Assembly (NCBI RefSeq): GCF_006376615.1
Contig: NZ_VEXQ01000020.1
Span: forward strand, 19,931 to 83,930
Direction of reading: 5' to 3'
Source: Buttiauxella sp. B2
GTDB lineage: Bacteria; Pseudomonadota; Gammaproteobacteria; Enterobacterales; Enterobacteriaceae
DNA length: 64,000 nt
The notes beneath the pieces are model-generated. The model worked only from the letters and a program-made list of their open reading frames with translations, did not search any database and was not told where the DNA came from. This document shows, in pieces, positions 9,557-18,543 of this stretch (position 1 is the first letter of the stretch; each line of letters starts with the position of its first letter). Made by a program: the position numbers and the translations under genes.

Positions 9557-9919
9557 ACCGTGCACGCTTTATTAGTGGGATAAGCGGAATACTGTGAAGT
9601 TTATCATACAAATAAAATTTATCGACAAAGCCCGAAGTCAAACATTCCCAGATGAAAATGATTAGCGTGTGTCACATTATATTCCAGGCCCTGCGTATGA
9701 CCAAAAAAGGGGCAAACATTCTTAGATCCACAAACAAACCGCAACCATGATGGTTATCCTAATCAAAATCCTCGCTCCGTTCGCCATCCCATCACCTGAT
9801 ATTGTTTACGGAATAATCATTATAGAAGTTGAGCTGTTTTAGCCGCAGGAAGCACATGAATCCACAGTATGAGCGTGGTATGTTGTCCGCCTTTGTACTG
9901 ATTAAGGATGGGTTTGGGC
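9557..9919. promoter_or_regulatory. Divergent intergenic region, MdtG-like gene / ddlA
   Basis: This stretch of about 360 bp separates two divergent genes and must hold both promoters. It is A/T-rich at 9600-9700 and 9790-9840. I saw no RNA gene or clear operator. A short frame with a good ribosome site (AGGA before ATG 9856) starts here and runs into ddlA out of frame; see findings. Confidence 0.5.
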
Positions 9920-11020
9920 ATGGTAAAACTGCGGGTCGGTATCGTGTTTGGGGGCAAGTCAGCAGAACACGAAGTGTCGCTTCAGTCGGCGAAAAATATT
10001 GTCGACGCCATTGATAAATCGAAGTTTGAAGTGGTGTTGCTGGGTATTGATAAACAAGGCCAGTGGCACGTCAATGATGCGTCCAACTATCTGTTAAACG
10101 CAGAAAACCCGGCATTAATCGCCCTGAACCGTTCCGGGACGAATGTCGCTGTGGTACCCGGCCAAACAGAAAATCAACTGATTGAATCCTCCTCTGCACA
10201 GCTTTTAGCACCTGTAGATGTTATTTTCCCCATCGTTCATGGCACGTTAGGCGAAGATGGCTCCCTGCAAGGGATGCTACGCATGGCGAACCTGCCGTTT
10301 GTCGGCTCGGGTGTTCTGGGTTCCGCCGTCAGTATGGACAAAGACGTCACTAAGCGCCTGCTACGTGATGCCGGGCTGAATATCGCTCCGTTCATTACTC
10401 TCACCCGCGCGAATCGCAATAAAATCAGTTTTGCCGAAGTCGAAGCCAAACTTGGTTTACCACTGTTTATTAAGCCGGCCAATCAAGGTTCATCGGTTGG
10501 TGTCAGCAAAGTGAATACCGAGCAACAATATGCAATTGCCGTTGCTTTGGCATTCGAGTTTGACCATAAAGTCGTGGTGGAAACCGGTATTAAAGGCCGT
10601 GAGATTGAGTGCGCAGTATTGGGAAATGACGAGCCGCAAGCCAGCACCTGCGGCGAAGTCGTAGTGAGTAGCGATTTTTATTCTTACGATACCAAATATA
10701 TTGATGATAAAGGCGCACAAGTTGTGGTGCCTGCGGCTATCCCGGATGAGATTAACGATAAAATTCGTGAGATTGCAGTGCGCGCTTATCAAACGCTGGA
10801 ATGCAGTGGCATGGCGCGAGTTGACGTATTCCTGACAGCCGACAATGAAGTCATTATCAATGAAATCAATACACTGCCAGGTTTCACGAATATCAGTATG
10901 TATCCAAAACTCTGGCAGGCAAGTGGCCTAGATTATCAAACGCTGATTACTCGTTTGATTAAACTGGCTCTTGAGCGACACCAGCAGGATAGCGCCCTGA
11001 AAAGTTCGATTACCGCTTAG
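9920..11020 (+). CDS. ddlA: D-alanine--D-alanine ligase A
   Basis: DdlA is an ATP-grasp ligase that makes the D-Ala-D-Ala dipeptide for peptidoglycan. From ATG 9920 it has 366 residues (364 in E. coli) and starts [20 protein letters not shown]. Visible motifs are [12 protein letters not shown], the ATP-grasp segment [17 protein letters not shown], and the metal-ligand region near [17 protein letters not shown]. An in-frame ATG at 9908 would add four residues. It is followed tail to tail by yaiZ with only 3 bp between stops. Confidence 0.95.
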   Translation: MVKLRVGIVFGGKSAEHEVSLQSAKNIVDAIDKSKFEVVLLGIDKQGQWHVNDASNYLLNAENPALIALNRSGTNVAVVPGQTENQLIESSSAQLLAPVDVIFPIVHGTLGEDGSLQGMLRMANLPFVGSGVLGSAVSMDKDVTKRLLRDAGLNIAPFITLTRANRNKISFAEVEAKLGLPLFIKPANQGSSVGVSKVNTEQQYAIAVALAFEFDHKVVVETGIKGREIECAVLGNDEPQASTCGEVVVSSDFYSYDTKYIDDKGAQVVVPAAIPDEINDKIREIAVRAYQTLECSGMARVDVFLTADNEVIINEINTLPGFTNISMYPKLWQASGLDYQTLITRLIKLALERHQQDSALKSSITA

Positions 11021-11023
11021 GTA

Positions 11024-11254
11024 CTACTCTTTCGCCGTCTCCGTGGCTTCAGACTCCGGGCGACGGCGAATAATAAATCCCGCAAGCCAGAAACAAATTA
11101 CCCACGTCACCAGACCAACAGCATAATTTTGCCAGCCTTCGGTTTTAAACCCCAACAAACCAATCACACCATTCAAAATAAAGATCAGGCCAATTGCTAC
11201 GGAGTAATAATGCCAGTCACGGCGCATTTTTAAAGACAATGTTTTCGCAGACAT
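11024..11254 (-). CDS. yaiZ: YaiZ, DUF2754 membrane protein
   Basis: This 76-residue inner-membrane protein has two predicted helices (YYSVAIGLIFILNGVIGLLG and YAVGLVTWVICFWLAGFII) and a charged C-terminal tail. It matches E. coli YaiZ (MRRDWHYY motif) and lies between ddlA and yaiY as there. Its function is unknown. Confidence 0.88.
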   Translation of the reverse strand: MSAKTLSLKMRRDWHYYSVAIGLIFILNGVIGLLGFKTEGWQNYAVGLVTWVICFWLAGFIIRRRPESEATETAKE

Positions 11255-11526
11255 GGTGCAATCCGTCAGGACAATAAAGAGAACTTATTGTGGCATAGCC
11301 CGCGACGAGAAACCGCACGTTAATACGGGTCTGGCAGGATATTGTTGTGAAAATTTAACCTAAGTTGCAGATATGTGATCTCAAACATATATTCACAAAC
11401 CAGGAGTATTCTGCATCAGAAATTACCAACAATCTGATATTGACAATCAATATGACCTGCCAAACTCACGCAATTGAAGTATCAGGCCGTAGCCTGAATC
11501 GCTTTACTGTTACATGGGAGGTCGTG

Positions 11527-11853
11527 ATGACAGATATGAGTTTGTCGAAACAGGTTGTTCCTGCAGTAACCACTGTTTCAACAACGAAAGCAGAGGGATC
11601 TACCCGGAGTAATTTGGCTTACGCCGTGTTCATATTGTTCTGCTTTTGGGTCGGTACGCAAGTTCTTAGTTTGATGGTTCATGCGCCTGGGGTGCTTGAA
11701 CATCTGGCACAAGGCAATGATGCTACTCGCCCGCGCATTGAAATGGGATTTGCAGTGAGCACCGTATTTGGTTTGGTGCCATTTCTCGCCGGTTGCGCGT
11801 TACTAGGCGTGATGAATCTGGCGCTGAAATTCCACCATCGCCATCATTTCTGA
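11527..11853 (+). CDS. yaiY: YaiY, DUF2755 membrane protein
   Basis: Starting at ATG 11527 (MTDMSLSK), the protein has 108 residues; E. coli YaiY has 102. Two membrane helices are visible (NLAYAVFILFCFWVGTQVLS and STVFGLVPFLAGCALLGVM), separated by a periplasmic loop containing VHAPGVLEHL. The longer frame upstream from 11365 has no family match. The function is unknown. It is divergent from yaiZ across 272 bp, where I found no confident regulatory site. Confidence 0.88.
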   Translation: MTDMSLSKQVVPAVTTVSTTKAEGSTRSNLAYAVFILFCFWVGTQVLSLMVHAPGVLEHLAQGNDATRPRIEMGFAVSTVFGLVPFLAGCALLGVMNLALKFHHRHHF

Positions 11854-11870
11854 TTTGCGCAATAGCTGAA

Positions 11871-11908
11871 AGCAGGCAGATAGATCTCAATCATCTGCCT
11901 GCTCGTTT
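11871..11908. terminator. Terminator between yaiY and yaiW
   Basis: AGCAGGCAGAT (11871-11881) pairs perfectly with ATCTGCCTGCT (11893-11903) across an 11-base loop between convergent genes; CGTTTC follows. Confidence 0.7.
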
Positions 11909-13020
11909 CAAAGTTTCATGCAAGCAGCACGTCTGTCATCCACCCGCTGTGCAAACCATGCAGTTGTCAGGTTCCTGGTAATTTTCGGGCTTTCTAATGT
12001 AATGCCCGGTAGCATTTCTCGTGGCAATTTCTTGCCCGCTTTCTTTTCCGCTATTGCATAAACTTGCTGATACAACTCGGTTTTTTCGAAATCGATATTG
12101 TCACCTTTTTGCAACGCGCGGTGAATTTGGCTTTCACTCATATCAAGTTTATCTGCCAGTTTTCTGACCGCCAGTTCGGTACTACCAGGTTTATCGGTGT
12201 TATACAAAATTAAGTCGCCATCCAGAGCGAGTTTCACGCCCGTTGCCTTGCTGACTGCACTCTGGAACGCCGCATTGCGGCTAGCGTACCAACCGGCGTT
12301 AAAATCAGCAAAACGGTATAAGGGACGAGTATAATTTGCCGGGTAGTTCAGCAAATGGTATGTGCCAAACCACAACCCGCCGCGTCGTGTGAACACTTCC
12401 TGGCGCACAGTACCTTCCATCTTCCACGGATAGTCGCTGGTATGAAGCTCTGCAAAAGCGATGCTGACTTGCATCGGGCCACCAGTATGCACCGGGTTCA
12501 GATTGCCAAAGAGTTTCTGCCCCATTGGCACCATATCGATAAAATCATCAAAAATAGCGCTCAACTGCCCTTCTGTTTTTACGTTATCCAGACGTTCGCT
12601 GTAACTTTTACCATTTGGCGATTTGATTAATAACGCGGTATGAACCAGAAACACGGGGATATGCATTTTTTCAGCGCGACGGTCTATCTCTTTCCAGGCA
12701 ATGTTGCTCAAATTAGGCACTGCCGGATCGGCAACCAGATTGGACTCTTGCTGTGCCACTGCCAGCACCGAGCAGATATTTTCCTCGCTTGGCGTAATAC
12801 CCTGGCTCTTAAAGGTGGTGGCTAAATCTTTTGCCCAACTGTTGCGGTCTTTTACGCTGGCAGGGATTTTCTGCTTCACTACACTTTCAACATCAACGGG
12901 TTTCGTGGTTTCAGAAACCGGTGCCGTAGTTGTTTTAGTCGCACAGCCTGCAAGCACCATCATTGCCAGGAAACTCAGGCAGATAGCTGAACGTGGAGAT
13001 CTGGAAATCGTGGCCGTCAT
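11908..13020 (-). CDS. yaiW: Outer-membrane lipoprotein YaiW (DUF1615)
   Basis: This 370-residue lipoprotein (364 in E. coli) has a signal peptide ending in the lipobox LAGC with Cys26. The mature part matches YaiW throughout, including PASVKDRNSWAKDLATTF, AVAQQESNL and RRGGLWFGTYHLLNYP. The AVAQQESN segment resembles a lytic-transglycosylase-type motif, but the activity is unproven. In E. coli yaiW is the second gene of the sbmA-yaiW operon and takes part in uptake of proline-rich peptides. Here a three-gene efflux cassette lies between it and sbmA, so it needs its own promoter. Confidence 0.93.
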   Translation of the reverse strand: MTATISRSPRSAICLSFLAMMVLAGCATKTTTAPVSETTKPVDVESVVKQKIPASVKDRNSWAKDLATTFKSQGITPSEENICSVLAVAQQESNLVADPAVPNLSNIAWKEIDRRAEKMHIPVFLVHTALLIKSPNGKSYSERLDNVKTEGQLSAIFDDFIDMVPMGQKLFGNLNPVHTGGPMQVSIAFAELHTSDYPWKMEGTVRQEVFTRRGGLWFGTYHLLNYPANYTRPLYRFADFNAGWYASRNAAFQSAVSKATGVKLALDGDLILYNTDKPGSTELAVRKLADKLDMSESQIHRALQKGDNIDFEKTELYQQVYAIAEKKAGKKLPREMLPGITLESPKITRNLTTAWFAQRVDDRRAACMKL

Positions 13021-13348
13021 AACATCCCTTTTCTCTTAAAAATCAGACGCAACAACCCTGCCATTTTTTCTCTCTCTGCGATAGTGGAAAATCCCTGATT
13101 GACAATTAGATGCATGATTATTAATCCCAATAGTTATTATTTATATTGCAATCATAAAAATTAAGGTGTGACAACATGAATACTCAATATTTTGCTGACC
13201 GCCTGGCCATTAACGATCTGATAAGCGGCTGGATGCATCGCGATCTTTCGCAGTAGGAAGAGAAGACTCAGAGCTGGAAAGTGAAATGAAATAACCGCGG
13301 AACTCTGGCTGGCTCGCTGACATAAAGTGCGTTTATCTTGACATAAAC
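13021..13348. other. Junction region between yaiW and the efflux cassette
   Basis: This A/T-rich stretch is where the sbmA-yaiW operon is interrupted relative to E. coli. Apart from a truncated coding remnant (13176-13256) it holds no gene. TTGACA at 13099-13104 with TAATCC at 13122-13127 is a possible plus-strand promoter for that remnant. No insertion-sequence ends were seen. Confidence 0.5.
13176..13256 (+). pseudogene. Truncated remnant of a SnoaL/NTF2-like protein gene
   Basis: ATG 13176 is preceded by AAGG and starts a frame of only 26 residues before TAG 13254. The peptide (ADRLAINDLISGWMHRDLSQ at its core) looks like the first helix of SnoaL/NTF2-like proteins of about 130 residues. 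No continuation is visible in any frame before the palindrome at 13360. I infer a gene that lost its body by deletion, leaving its start signals. A real micropeptide cannot be excluded. Confidence 0.5.
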
Positions 13349-13377
13349 TTGACAGTTGATTGCCTGGTCAGTAATTT
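13349..13377 (+). promoter_or_regulatory. Sigma-70 promoter of the MarR-type gene
   Basis: TTGACA (13349-13354) and TAATTT (13372-13377) are spaced by exactly 17 bases. The -10 box lies inside the left arm of the operator palindrome. A second TTGACA at 13338-13343 has no good partner. Confidence 0.65.
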
Positions 13378-13401
13378 CATATGTAATTACTGACCAGGCA
13401 A
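13360..13401. promoter_or_regulatory. Operator palindrome for the MarR-type regulator
   Basis: TTGCCTGGTCAGTAATT (13360-13376) is repeated exactly in inverted form (13385-13401) around an 8-base spacer centred on CATATG. The element is a 42-bp near-perfect dyad. It covers the -10 box and ends 5 bases before the regulator ATG, which predicts autorepression and control of the downstream pump genes. Assignment to this regulator is inferred from position. Confidence 0.7.
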
Positions 13402-13406
13402 ATATC

Positions 13407-13862
13407 ATGAGTAACAATCCGGGTATTATCGACAACAAATTTCATCTCGGTTTGCTAATCCATTTAGCGAACCAGTTTAAAGATCAGCTTATCAGCCAGT
13501 ATTTTTCGGGCGCTGATATCACCGCAGCACAGTTTAAAGTGCTGATTAATATTTATAAAGGTTTCACCAGTCCAGTTGAAATCAGCAAAAACTTATTGAT
13601 GGATGCAGGTGCTATGAGTCGAATGGTGGATCGCATGGTTAAGCGCGATCTTATCGTTCGCAACCCTCATCCACAGGATAAACGGCAGGTAGTTTTGGCG
13701 TTGACAGAAAAAGGCCAGATTATCTGCGATCACTTTCAGAACGAGGCGCTGTCCTCGATCATCGGCGATCTCACTGCAAGACTCACCCCCGATGAATCCC
13801 GTTTACTGGTAGAGCTAATTACAAAAATGCTGCCGGACGAGATCACCGCCCCTCATCGCTAA
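13407..13862 (+). CDS. MarR family transcriptional repressor
   Basis: This 151-residue winged-helix regulator resembles MarR itself: HLANQFKDQLISQYFSGADITAAQFKVL, then the recognition region around DAGAMSRMVDRMVKRDLI and the wing HPQDKRQVVLALTEKG. ATG 13407 fits the family start; an upstream in-frame TTG at 13356 lies within the operator. The gene leads a three-gene unit with an EmrAB-type pump 24 bp downstream. It probably senses a pump substrate and releases the palindrome over its promoter; the ligand is unknown. Confidence 0.88.
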   Translation: MSNNPGIIDNKFHLGLLIHLANQFKDQLISQYFSGADITAAQFKVLINIYKGFTSPVEISKNLLMDAGAMSRMVDRMVKRDLIVRNPHPQDKRQVVLALTEKGQIICDHFQNEALSSIIGDLTARLTPDESRLLVELITKMLPDEITAPHR

Positions 13863-13886
13863 GTATTCACAAAGGCCGTAAATAAG

Positions 13887-15065
13887 ATGGAAAACACATC
13901 TGCTGAAAACGTTCCACGCACCAGTAAGCGTAAACGTAACTTTATTATTTTTATCATTATTCTGGTACTTATCGCTGCGGGATGTCTTACGTGGTATCTG
14001 CTGTACGCACGTTTCTACGAAACCACCGATGATGCCTATGTGAATGGCAACCAGGTAGCGCTCACGCCGCAAATCGGTGGCACGGTAACTCAAGTCACGG
14101 CTGATGAAGGTGATTTCGTTGAAAAGGGCCAGCCGTTAGTGCTGCTGGATCCGAGTGATACCAAAATTGCGCTGCAACAGGCTGAAGCCAATCTTGCCAA
14201 TACGGTGCGCCAGGTTCGCGGTTTATACAGCACGGCGGATAATTATCGTGCGCAAGTTGCAGCAAAACAGGTTGCCTTACAGACTGCGCAAAATGATTAT
14301 GCGCGTCGTCAGAAAATTTTCTCGACCGGTGCTATTGCCGTTGAAGATCTCTCGCATTATCGCGATGCCGTTACCAGCGCACAAAGCGATTTGGTGGCTG
14401 CTCAGCAAGCATTGCGAACCAACCTTGCGATGGTGGATGACACTGTTATTGATAGCCATCCAGAAATTAAAACCGCCGTTGCAACCCTTCGCCAGCGTTA
14501 TCTTGATAACTCGCGTACCACCATCGTCGCACCGGTTAGCGGCTATGTTGCCAAACGCGCGGTGCAACTAGGAATGCGCGTAAGTTCAGGCACCACGCTG
14601 CTGGCCATCGTGCCGCTAAACGAAGTGTGGGTTGATGCCAATTTCAAAGAAAGCCAAATGAATGCCATGCGTCTTGGGCAAAAAGTGATGCTGAATGCCG
14701 ATCTCTATGGCGATAAAATTGAATACCACGGAACGATTGAAAGTTTGGGTATCGGCACCGGTAGTGCGTTTTCTTTATTACCCGCGCAAAATGCCAGTGG
14801 TAACTGGATCAAAATCGTTCAACGTTTACCTGTACGTATTAGGCTAGATGCGCACGATATGCAGAAACATCCATTGCGTATTGGCCTTTCGATGAATGCA
14901 CGTGTGGATATCCGCAACGTTGACGGTCATTTGCTACCGCAACAAACGGTTAGCGCCCCACGTTTCACCACAGATGTCTATCAAGACTCGCTGGAAGCAG
15001 CAGACAAACTGGTGGCCAGGATCCTTCATGACAACAGCAATACGGTAGCTTCACGCGCCCGTTAA
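13887..15065 (+). CDS. EmrA-like membrane fusion (HlyD family) efflux protein
   Basis: This 392-residue periplasmic adaptor has one N-terminal membrane helix (about residues 16-38). The HlyD signature YETTDDAYVNGNQV follows, then a lipoyl half-motif, a coiled-coil hairpin (about residues 90-205) and the second lipoyl/beta-barrel part with VPLNEVWVDANFKESQ. Similarity to E. coli EmrA is strong (SAFSLLPAQNASGNWIKIVQ), but E. coli emrAB lies elsewhere, so this is a second system. It would link the EmrB-like pump to an outer-membrane TolC channel. It starts 24 bp after the regulator. Confidence 0.88.
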   Translation: MENTSAENVPRTSKRKRNFIIFIIILVLIAAGCLTWYLLYARFYETTDDAYVNGNQVALTPQIGGTVTQVTADEGDFVEKGQPLVLLDPSDTKIALQQAEANLANTVRQVRGLYSTADNYRAQVAAKQVALQTAQNDYARRQKIFSTGAIAVEDLSHYRDAVTSAQSDLVAAQQALRTNLAMVDDTVIDSHPEIKTAVATLRQRYLDNSRTTIVAPVSGYVAKRAVQLGMRVSSGTTLLAIVPLNEVWVDANFKESQMNAMRLGQKVMLNADLYGDKIEYHGTIESLGIGTGSAFSLLPAQNASGNWIKIVQRLPVRIRLDAHDMQKHPLRIGLSMNARVDIRNVDGHLLPQQTVSAPRFTTDVYQDSLEAADKLVARILHDNSNTVASRAR

Positions 15066-15075
15066 GAGAGACGTT

Positions 15076-16611
15076 ATGCAAGATAAGGCGGCTTATACGC
15101 CACCCAGTCTGCTGCTCGCGACGCTCGCGCTGTCGCTGGCAACTTTCATGCAAGTGCTGGACTCCACCATTGCAAACGTCGCATTGCCGACAATTGCCGG
15201 GAACCTGGGTGTCAGTGCGGATCAAGGCACGTGGGTTATCACTTCATTTGCGGTGTGTAATGCCATTGCCCTGCCACTTACTGGCTGGTTTACGCGGAGA
15301 TTTGGGCAGTTAAAACTGTTTATCGGATCCGTAGTGATGTTCACCCTCACTTCATTTCTGTGTGGCTTCGCCCACAGCATGACTGAGTTGATAATCTTCC
15401 GTGCCATGCAGGGTTTTTTCGCCGGTCCCATGTTCCCGATGTGCCAAACGCTGTTACTGGTCATCTTCCCGCCCATGAAGCGTGGGATGGCTCTGGCATT
15501 ACTTTCAATGGTGACCGTGGTTGCGCCAATTGTTGGGCCCATTACCGGCGGCTGGATTACCGATAACTACTCCTGGCCGTGGATTTTTTATATCAACGTC
15601 CCCATCGGCATTTTTGCAGCTATTACCGTCTGGACGCAAATGCGTGGGCGTGAAGAAACCACCACCACCGCACCTATTGACTACATCGGCATCGGGTTGC
15701 TGGTTATCGGTGTTGGGTTGCTGCAAGTGGTGCTGGATAAAGGCAACGATCTCGACTGGTTCGCCTCGCCAGAAATTATCATCATGTCCGTGATTTCGGC
15801 GATTGGCTTGGTGGCTTTTGTTATCTGGGAGTTGGGTGAGCGCCATCCGATCGTGAACTTACGTCTGTTTAAAGAGCGTAACTTTGCTATTGGCACCACG
15901 GCGTTAATGCTGGGATATGCGGCGTTCTTTGCCATCAATATTATCCTGCCACAATGGTTGCAAACGCAGATGGGCTACACCGCTATCTGGGCAGGACTTG
16001 CCGCCGCACCGATGGGGTTCCTGCCGTTATTGTTGACCCCAATAGTTGGCCGTTACGCCGGGAAAGTTGATTTACGAATTCTGGCTTCAATGTCATTCCT
16101 GATTATGGGTGCATCTTGCCTGTTCCGTGCGCAGTTCAATACTAACGTTGATTTCCGCACTATTGCCGAAGTACAGATGTTTATGGGAATTGGGGTCGCG
16201 TTCTTCTTTATGCCATTAACCACCATAGTCCTGTCGAATCTTCATGGTGCTGAAGTGGCGGAAGGTTCAGGTCTGGCGACATTCTTCCGTGTTCTGGGAG
16301 GCTCGTTTGCTTCGTCACTGACAACCTGGATTTGGTCACGCCGTGAAGTTTTCCACCATGCCAATCTGACGGAAAGCGTGTCGATTTATAACCCTTCGGC
16401 TGTAGATTATCTGGATAAAATGGGTGGAGTGACGCAGCAACATCTGGCGTTTGTCGATAAAACTATCGAGCAGCAGGCGTATATGATGTCAACCATCGAC
16501 TACTTCTGGATTTTAGGATGGGGGTTTATGGGGCTGATTGTGATTATCTGGTTTGCCCGTCCACCTTTTATTCGTTCAGGTGCACCTGGCGCCCCGGCTG
16601 CTGGGCATTAA
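15076..16611 (+). CDS. EmrB-like DHA2 family MFS drug exporter
   Basis: This 511-residue inner-membrane antiporter has about 14 helices. DHA2/EmrB motifs are clear: LATFMQVLDSTIANVALPTI in helix 1, WVITSF near the start of helix 2, and FINVPIGI-like YINVPIGIF in helix 6. It starts 10 bp after the EmrA-like gene and ends at a strong terminator, so the three genes form one operon. Family knowledge suggests proton-driven export of hydrophobic drugs or uncouplers; the substrate is not deducible. Confidence 0.88.
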   Translation: MQDKAAYTPPSLLLATLALSLATFMQVLDSTIANVALPTIAGNLGVSADQGTWVITSFAVCNAIALPLTGWFTRRFGQLKLFIGSVVMFTLTSFLCGFAHSMTELIIFRAMQGFFAGPMFPMCQTLLLVIFPPMKRGMALALLSMVTVVAPIVGPITGGWITDNYSWPWIFYINVPIGIFAAITVWTQMRGREETTTTAPIDYIGIGLLVIGVGLLQVVLDKGNDLDWFASPEIIIMSVISAIGLVAFVIWELGERHPIVNLRLFKERNFAIGTTALMLGYAAFFAINIILPQWLQTQMGYTAIWAGLAAAPMGFLPLLLTPIVGRYAGKVDLRILASMSFLIMGASCLFRAQFNTNVDFRTIAEVQMFMGIGVAFFFMPLTTIVLSNLHGAEVAEGSGLATFFRVLGGSFASSLTTWIWSRREVFHHANLTESVSIYNPSAVDYLDKMGGVTQQHLAFVDKTIEQQAYMMSTIDYFWILGWGFMGLIVIIWFARPPFIRSGAPGAPAAGH

Positions 16612-16615
16612 CGCT

Positions 16616-16647
16616 AAAAGCGGGTGACATAGTTCACCCGCTTTTTT
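16616..16647. terminator. Bidirectional terminator between the efflux operon and sbmA
   Basis: AAGCGGGTGA (16618-16627) pairs with TCACCCGCTT (16634-16643), with a T-run on the plus strand and an A-run before it that serves the minus strand. It ends both convergent units. Confidence 0.85.
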
Positions 16648-16649
16648 AT

Positions 16650-17867
16650 TTAGACTGACTCGTTTACCGCTTCCACAGGAATATCCTGCAACGTGCGTTC
16701 AAAACTACGCAGACGTTTGTAGATAGACATCAACTCAACAAGTGTTGTCCACGAGCTTATCAAATATTGGAATGAGCCGCGTACCTGACCAAATACGTTG
16801 GTAATTTGCGTCATCAAACCAAGCGTAATGGTTCCTGCCACAATTGATGGGAACAGCAAGAACAGTCCAAACACGTTATCAACTTGCAGGTAGAGAATAC
16901 GAGCAATGTTGAAGTACATGTAATGGAAATAGAGACGGAAATAGTTCCTGCGCACCCCATCGAACAATTCTTTAACTGTCGGCGGAGCAGCACGAGAAGG
17001 ATCATCTTCACCGTAGACCAGCTCTTTACGATATGCCGCTTCTACGCGCTGATTTTTGAACTCAAGGCCAGGAAGTTTAATCCCGACCACTGCCAGCAAA
17101 CCGGTGCCCAACAATGACCAGATAATGGCCGCAATGACCAGACCGTAGGGAATATGTCCCACGATCGGTAAGTCAGGTACATGGGTAGACAGAGTTACCA
17201 GAACGGGTAAGAAAGCAATTAACGTCATAATTGCGTTAATGAAACTAACGCCCATATCTTCCAGGGTCGAAGCGAAACGCATGGTGTCTTCCTGCACACG
17301 CTGTGCCGCGCCTTCGATATTGCGCAGTAGCTGCCAGTTTTCCATGTAGTATTCGTTCATTGCGGTACGCCAGCGGAACACATAGTGGCTGACGAAGAAG
17401 TTATTCATCACACCTACAATGACTGCAATTAATGCGATACCGAGAAATACGCCCACTTCATGGTAAAACTGCTCAATAGTGACTTTATGCGGGGAACTTA
17501 GCGCAGTCTGGATTAAATCGTAGAATGGGGCATACCACGCATTCACCGCCACACCGACTTCTACCAAAAACCAAGTCACGAAAATTATCAGTGAGGAGCC
17601 GAGAATCGACCAATACTGCCAACGATGTGGGCTGTAAACAAACCAGAATAGTGCAAATACCCCCACGCAAAGTGCGTAATAGGCGTAAAACACCAGATAT
17701 CCCATCGACCAAAAACGGGCTGCGCTGATTGGCACTTCGCCAGCCGCACCAGTGATATGCTCAATCCAGTTGCCTCCACCAGCCTGCCAGAAAACAACGG
17801 CGATCATCGCCCAAATAAAAGCCGACAGAAAAAAAGCTGTCGGGCGTGGGAAAAACGATTTAAACAT
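16650..17867 (-). CDS. sbmA: Peptide antibiotic transporter SbmA
   Basis: SbmA is a homodimeric, proton-driven inner-membrane importer of microcin B17, microcin J25, bleomycin and proline-rich peptides. The 405-residue protein starts [13 protein letters not shown] and has about eight hydrophobic segments with the ABC-membrane-like middle ([34 protein letters not shown] region). AGGAGTGCTGTA precedes the ATG. In E. coli it is divergent from ampH and co-transcribed with yaiW; here both neighbours have been displaced by extra genes. Confidence 0.95.
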   Translation of the reverse strand: MFKSFFPRPTAFFLSAFIWAMIAVVFWQAGGGNWIEHITGAAGEVPISAARFWSMGYLVFYAYYALCVGVFALFWFVYSPHRWQYWSILGSSLIIFVTWFLVEVGVAVNAWYAPFYDLIQTALSSPHKVTIEQFYHEVGVFLGIALIAVIVGVMNNFFVSHYVFRWRTAMNEYYMENWQLLRNIEGAAQRVQEDTMRFASTLEDMGVSFINAIMTLIAFLPVLVTLSTHVPDLPIVGHIPYGLVIAAIIWSLLGTGLLAVVGIKLPGLEFKNQRVEAAYRKELVYGEDDPSRAAPPTVKELFDGVRRNYFRLYFHYMYFNIARILYLQVDNVFGLFLLFPSIVAGTITLGLMTQITNVFGQVRGSFQYLISSWTTLVELMSIYKRLRSFERTLQDIPVEAVNESV

Positions 17868-17965
17868 TACAGCACTCCTGAAAACGCACTCTTATTGTTA
17901 TAACTATCCCGGCACAATAAGGCTCACTGAATGTTGTATCAAGAGATGTAAGGTTAAGTGCTGCT

Positions 17966-18487
17966 TTACCACTCGCTCAGGATGTCTGCGGTAGATTTTA
18001 CCTGCAGGGTATTTCCCGGAATCGTAAAGTTACGCCAGACATCGTTGTAATGCTCGATTAACACTTCAGCAAGAGCTGCCGGACGATTTGCTGTGGTATG
18101 GGCGTCTAAGGCGACCGTCATGGCATAACCACGGCTGGCCCCATTTTTAATAGTAGCGTCAACGCAATAATCCGTTGCACAACCGCAGACCACAAATTCG
18201 CTTATCTGGTGGCGATTGAGCACTTCATCAAGCTCAGTACGATAAAACGCATCGCAAGCTGTTTTGGTGACATAAAGCGAATCAATAGGTTGTAGCAATT
18301 CAGGTAAGAGCTCAAACGCCACCGTCCCCTTTTCCAACCCTTTTTCTGTGTGCTGGATAAAAATGACTTTATCGGCGGTATTGATCAGTTGGTTAATACG
18401 TGTCGTGCAGATTTCCCGATTAATACGAGGGGCTTCAAACACCCCATTTTGCATATCAATAACCATCAGTACACGTTGGACAGGCAT
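17966..18487 (-). CDS. Isochorismatase-family cysteine hydrolase
   Basis: This 173-residue cytosolic enzyme has the Asp-Lys-Cys triad of the family: Asp11 in VIDMQNG, Lys75 in VTKTACDAF and Cys108 in CATDYCVDA. The cis-peptide region and length agree. Members hydrolyse amides or esters such as nicotinamide, N-carbamoylsarcosine or isochorismate; the true substrate cannot be told from sequence. It lies between sbmA and lpxP, where E. coli has no such gene, 56 bp downstream of lpxP and possibly co-transcribed with it. Confidence 0.85.
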   Translation of the reverse strand: MPVQRVLMVIDMQNGVFEAPRINREICTTRINQLINTADKVIFIQHTEKGLEKGTVAFELLPELLQPIDSLYVTKTACDAFYRTELDEVLNRHQISEFVVCGCATDYCVDATIKNGASRGYAMTVALDAHTTANRPAALAEVLIEHYNDVWRNFTIPGNTLQVKSTADILSEW

Positions 18488-18543
18488 GATTACGCTCTCA
18501 ATAAACGAGTGAAACTGGAGCGTAGCACATACCTGTTTTGGCT

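Noticed and set aside
11371..11398. CRP-like site (TGTGATCTCAAACATAT) upstream of yaiY
   Set aside because: Only the first half-site is good; the second deviates and no supporting promoter spacing was clear.
11365..11526. 54-residue N-terminal extension of YaiY
   Set aside because: E. coli YaiY aligns from ATG 11527; the upstream part is promoter-like sequence.
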